A stretch of 64,000 nt of DNA, taken from the NCBI GenBank assembly GCA_023213315.1, contig JAKCPI010003277.1, forward strand, positions 1 to 64,000, in the 5' to 3' direction. The translations under genes were made by a program, and so were the position numbers. The stretch's first letter is position 1, and each line of letters begins with the position of its first letter. Below are positions 62,606 to 64,000 of this stretch, in pieces. This DNA is from Euborellia annulipes. Lineage: Eukaryota; Arthropoda; Insecta; Dermaptera; Anisolabididae. Below the pieces are notes generated by a model. It was given only the letters and a program-made list of their open reading frames with translations, did no database searches and was not told where the DNA came from.

Positions 62606-63920
62606 AAACGATCAAGTCAGCATAAATCAAAAAGTTGGTTATTTACGACAATTGACTCATAATTTTTAGAGCACTTTTTTTGTATTTTCACATTCAAGAC
62701 TATAAACATAAATATGTCTATAAGAAGTAGAAAGAGTTTTAGAGAAAGAAAAAGATCACCGAATTTTGTTCGATTGTCTGTCTAACTCCAGAATGATAGA
62801 TTTTATTTTCAAACAAATTGACTAATTAAAACCAAATTTGAAATATGACTATTGTTTATAAAATTAGAAGACAGTTCAACTTATGATAACAATAGGAAGC
62901 TCATGGCCAAAGCGATAAACTGCAGATTACGAATTTATATAAAGATCAAGTCCCCCTTGCCGTAAAAAATTATCAAAAAATTCCAATATCTCCTGCTGGG
63001 GTAGATAACTGGAAGATACACCCCCCCCCCTAGGCTTGGTGTGCTAACACAAAGGGCCTTAAAGGTCTTAAAGAGACACTTTAACCGAACCTATGATAAC
63101 AATAGATATCATTGTTGAATTTTTTTTGAGGAAGGCATAAAACATTTGCCGAAATATTAGATTAAGCAATAGTAAATATCTAGTTTTTATACCCCTCAGT
63201 TATTATATATATAATTATAACAATTATAAAAAAATGTTATATTTAAAAGAGACATTAAATTGCATTCCAAGTATGATGTATGAATAATATAATAAAAATG
63301 GAAGAACGCTATATCAGATTTAATTTCTTTAGACGTCTTTAAATCCCATTTGAGATCGGGATTTTTATGTGTCTTATAATAATAAAACAGTGTTGGCCAT
63401 TTTAAATCAGGTTACTCGGCTTTGATGTGTATCTTATTCATCTTAAGGTCTGCAGAATAGTAAGAAACGAATTTTCTGCAAGACCAACAAAACTATTTTT
63501 CATTATACCTGGTATTATTATTTTTATTTCTTTATAACATTCCCCCTCCTGAATAGATAAACTATTTTAAACGATTTTTTTTTTAAATAATTAAATTCTA
63601 ATCTAATCATAAAATATTATCATTTCTTGTTCAAATTTTCTCTGAGGTTTGTTTAATCAACGATTTGATCAAAAACAAGTAATCTATTTTCTATTGACTG
63701 ATTTCTGCATCAGCTAAATAGAATCGAAAATTTTCCCTATGTTTACTTACAAATCCACTAAATTTCAATGTTTTTTTTCACGAAACTTAATCAATGTTCT
63801 ATTTCGCATCAAACAAACCAGAAAATGCCATAAGGAGTTAGATTTGGTGGAAATGTAAAGATTACAGCCGATGGGAGCCATCTCCCTCAGAAAGTACAAT
63901 ATATTATTTTAATTAGACAT
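62606..63920. other. AT-rich stretch, nothing recognised
   Basis: A C-run at 63019-63030 and short poly-A/T. No supported feature. Confidence 0.4.
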
Positions 63921-63921
63921 T

Positions 63922-64000
63922 TTTTACTTTCTCTTACCTCTATATATATGTTAATATATATAGAGAGAGAAAGTATTGGTTTCATGTCAAAAATTCGATC
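63922..64000 (-). mobile_element. HP element, cut by window end
   Basis: ACTTTCTCTTACCTCTATATATATGTTAATATATATAGAGAGAGAAAGTATTGG and GTCAAAAATTCGAT: the 3' stem-loop of a minus-strand copy that continues past the window. Confidence 0.85.

Noticed and set aside
1..64000. Intact transposase, reverse transcriptase or viral genes
   Set aside because: No frame shows conserved motifs or adequate length; all mobile elements here are non-autonomous or fragments.

Overview
The window is AT-rich, intron- and TE-rich animal DNA. By eye it is roughly 70-75% A+T, with poly-A/T runs, tRNA-derived SINEs, Penelope/hammerhead-type tails, Helitron and hAT MITE ends, and a TTAGG-type tract. This fits an arthropod, possibly a crustacean, but the sequence does not fix the species. 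There is no bacterial gene organisation and no intact transposase, reverse transcriptase or other long ORF. Most open frames are chance frames or lie inside repeats.

The dominant repeat is a ~0.7 kb 'HP element'. It has a ~100 bp near-perfect hairpin at one end, an X-box-like palindrome, a central (CA)n tract and a short stem-loop at the other end, with 13-bp subterminal inverted repeats. This architecture resembles Helentron-associated DINE-1/HINE elements. About 20 copies or fragments occur on both strands, including a 1.5 kb inverted pair (54515-56000). Also present are at least three tRNA-derived SINE families (several copies with 11-13 bp target duplications), seven hAT MITEs with 8-bp duplications, a 1.05 kb Harbinger-like MITE (TAA duplication), a Helitron whose empty site can be read from sister copies, and hammerhead-like Penelope/retrozyme tails, two of them head-to-head inverted pairs.

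Layout: 1.5-3.7 kb, a hAT shell holding two HP elements; 4-6.5 kb, a GC-rich retrocopy, a decayed HP element and a hAT MITE; 8.1-8.3 kb, a (GA)n tract with a possible first exon; 10.5-14.7 kb, HP elements, one carrying a Helitron; 15-25 kb, mostly unique AT-rich DNA with a Cys-rich terminal-exon candidate (20.4-20.6 kb, minus) and a recursive-splice-like site (24.1 kb); 25.7-31 kb, nested hAT, Penelope, SINE and HP pieces; 32-36 kb, Helitron ends, a possible two-exon coding island and an HP element split by a hAT; 36.9-37.1 kb, an inverted hammerhead pair; 39-43 kb, hAT, Helitron, SINE and HP; 44.7-49.4 kb, SINEs and a second recursive-splice-like site; 51-58.2 kb, HP elements, Harbinger MITE and a twice-hit target site; 58-64 kb, foldbacks and small GC-richer coding candidates.

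The small GC-richer islands bounded by plausible splice sites are the only support for host exons (8.2, 20.4, 33.7, 43.1, 51.2, 58.7, 59.6, 62.4 kb). None was assigned a function and all need transcript evidence. The most unusual signals are two homologous AG|GTAAGT sites 21.7 kb apart, the palindromic hammerhead retroposons, and the dispersal of near-perfect RFX X-box sites by the HP family.
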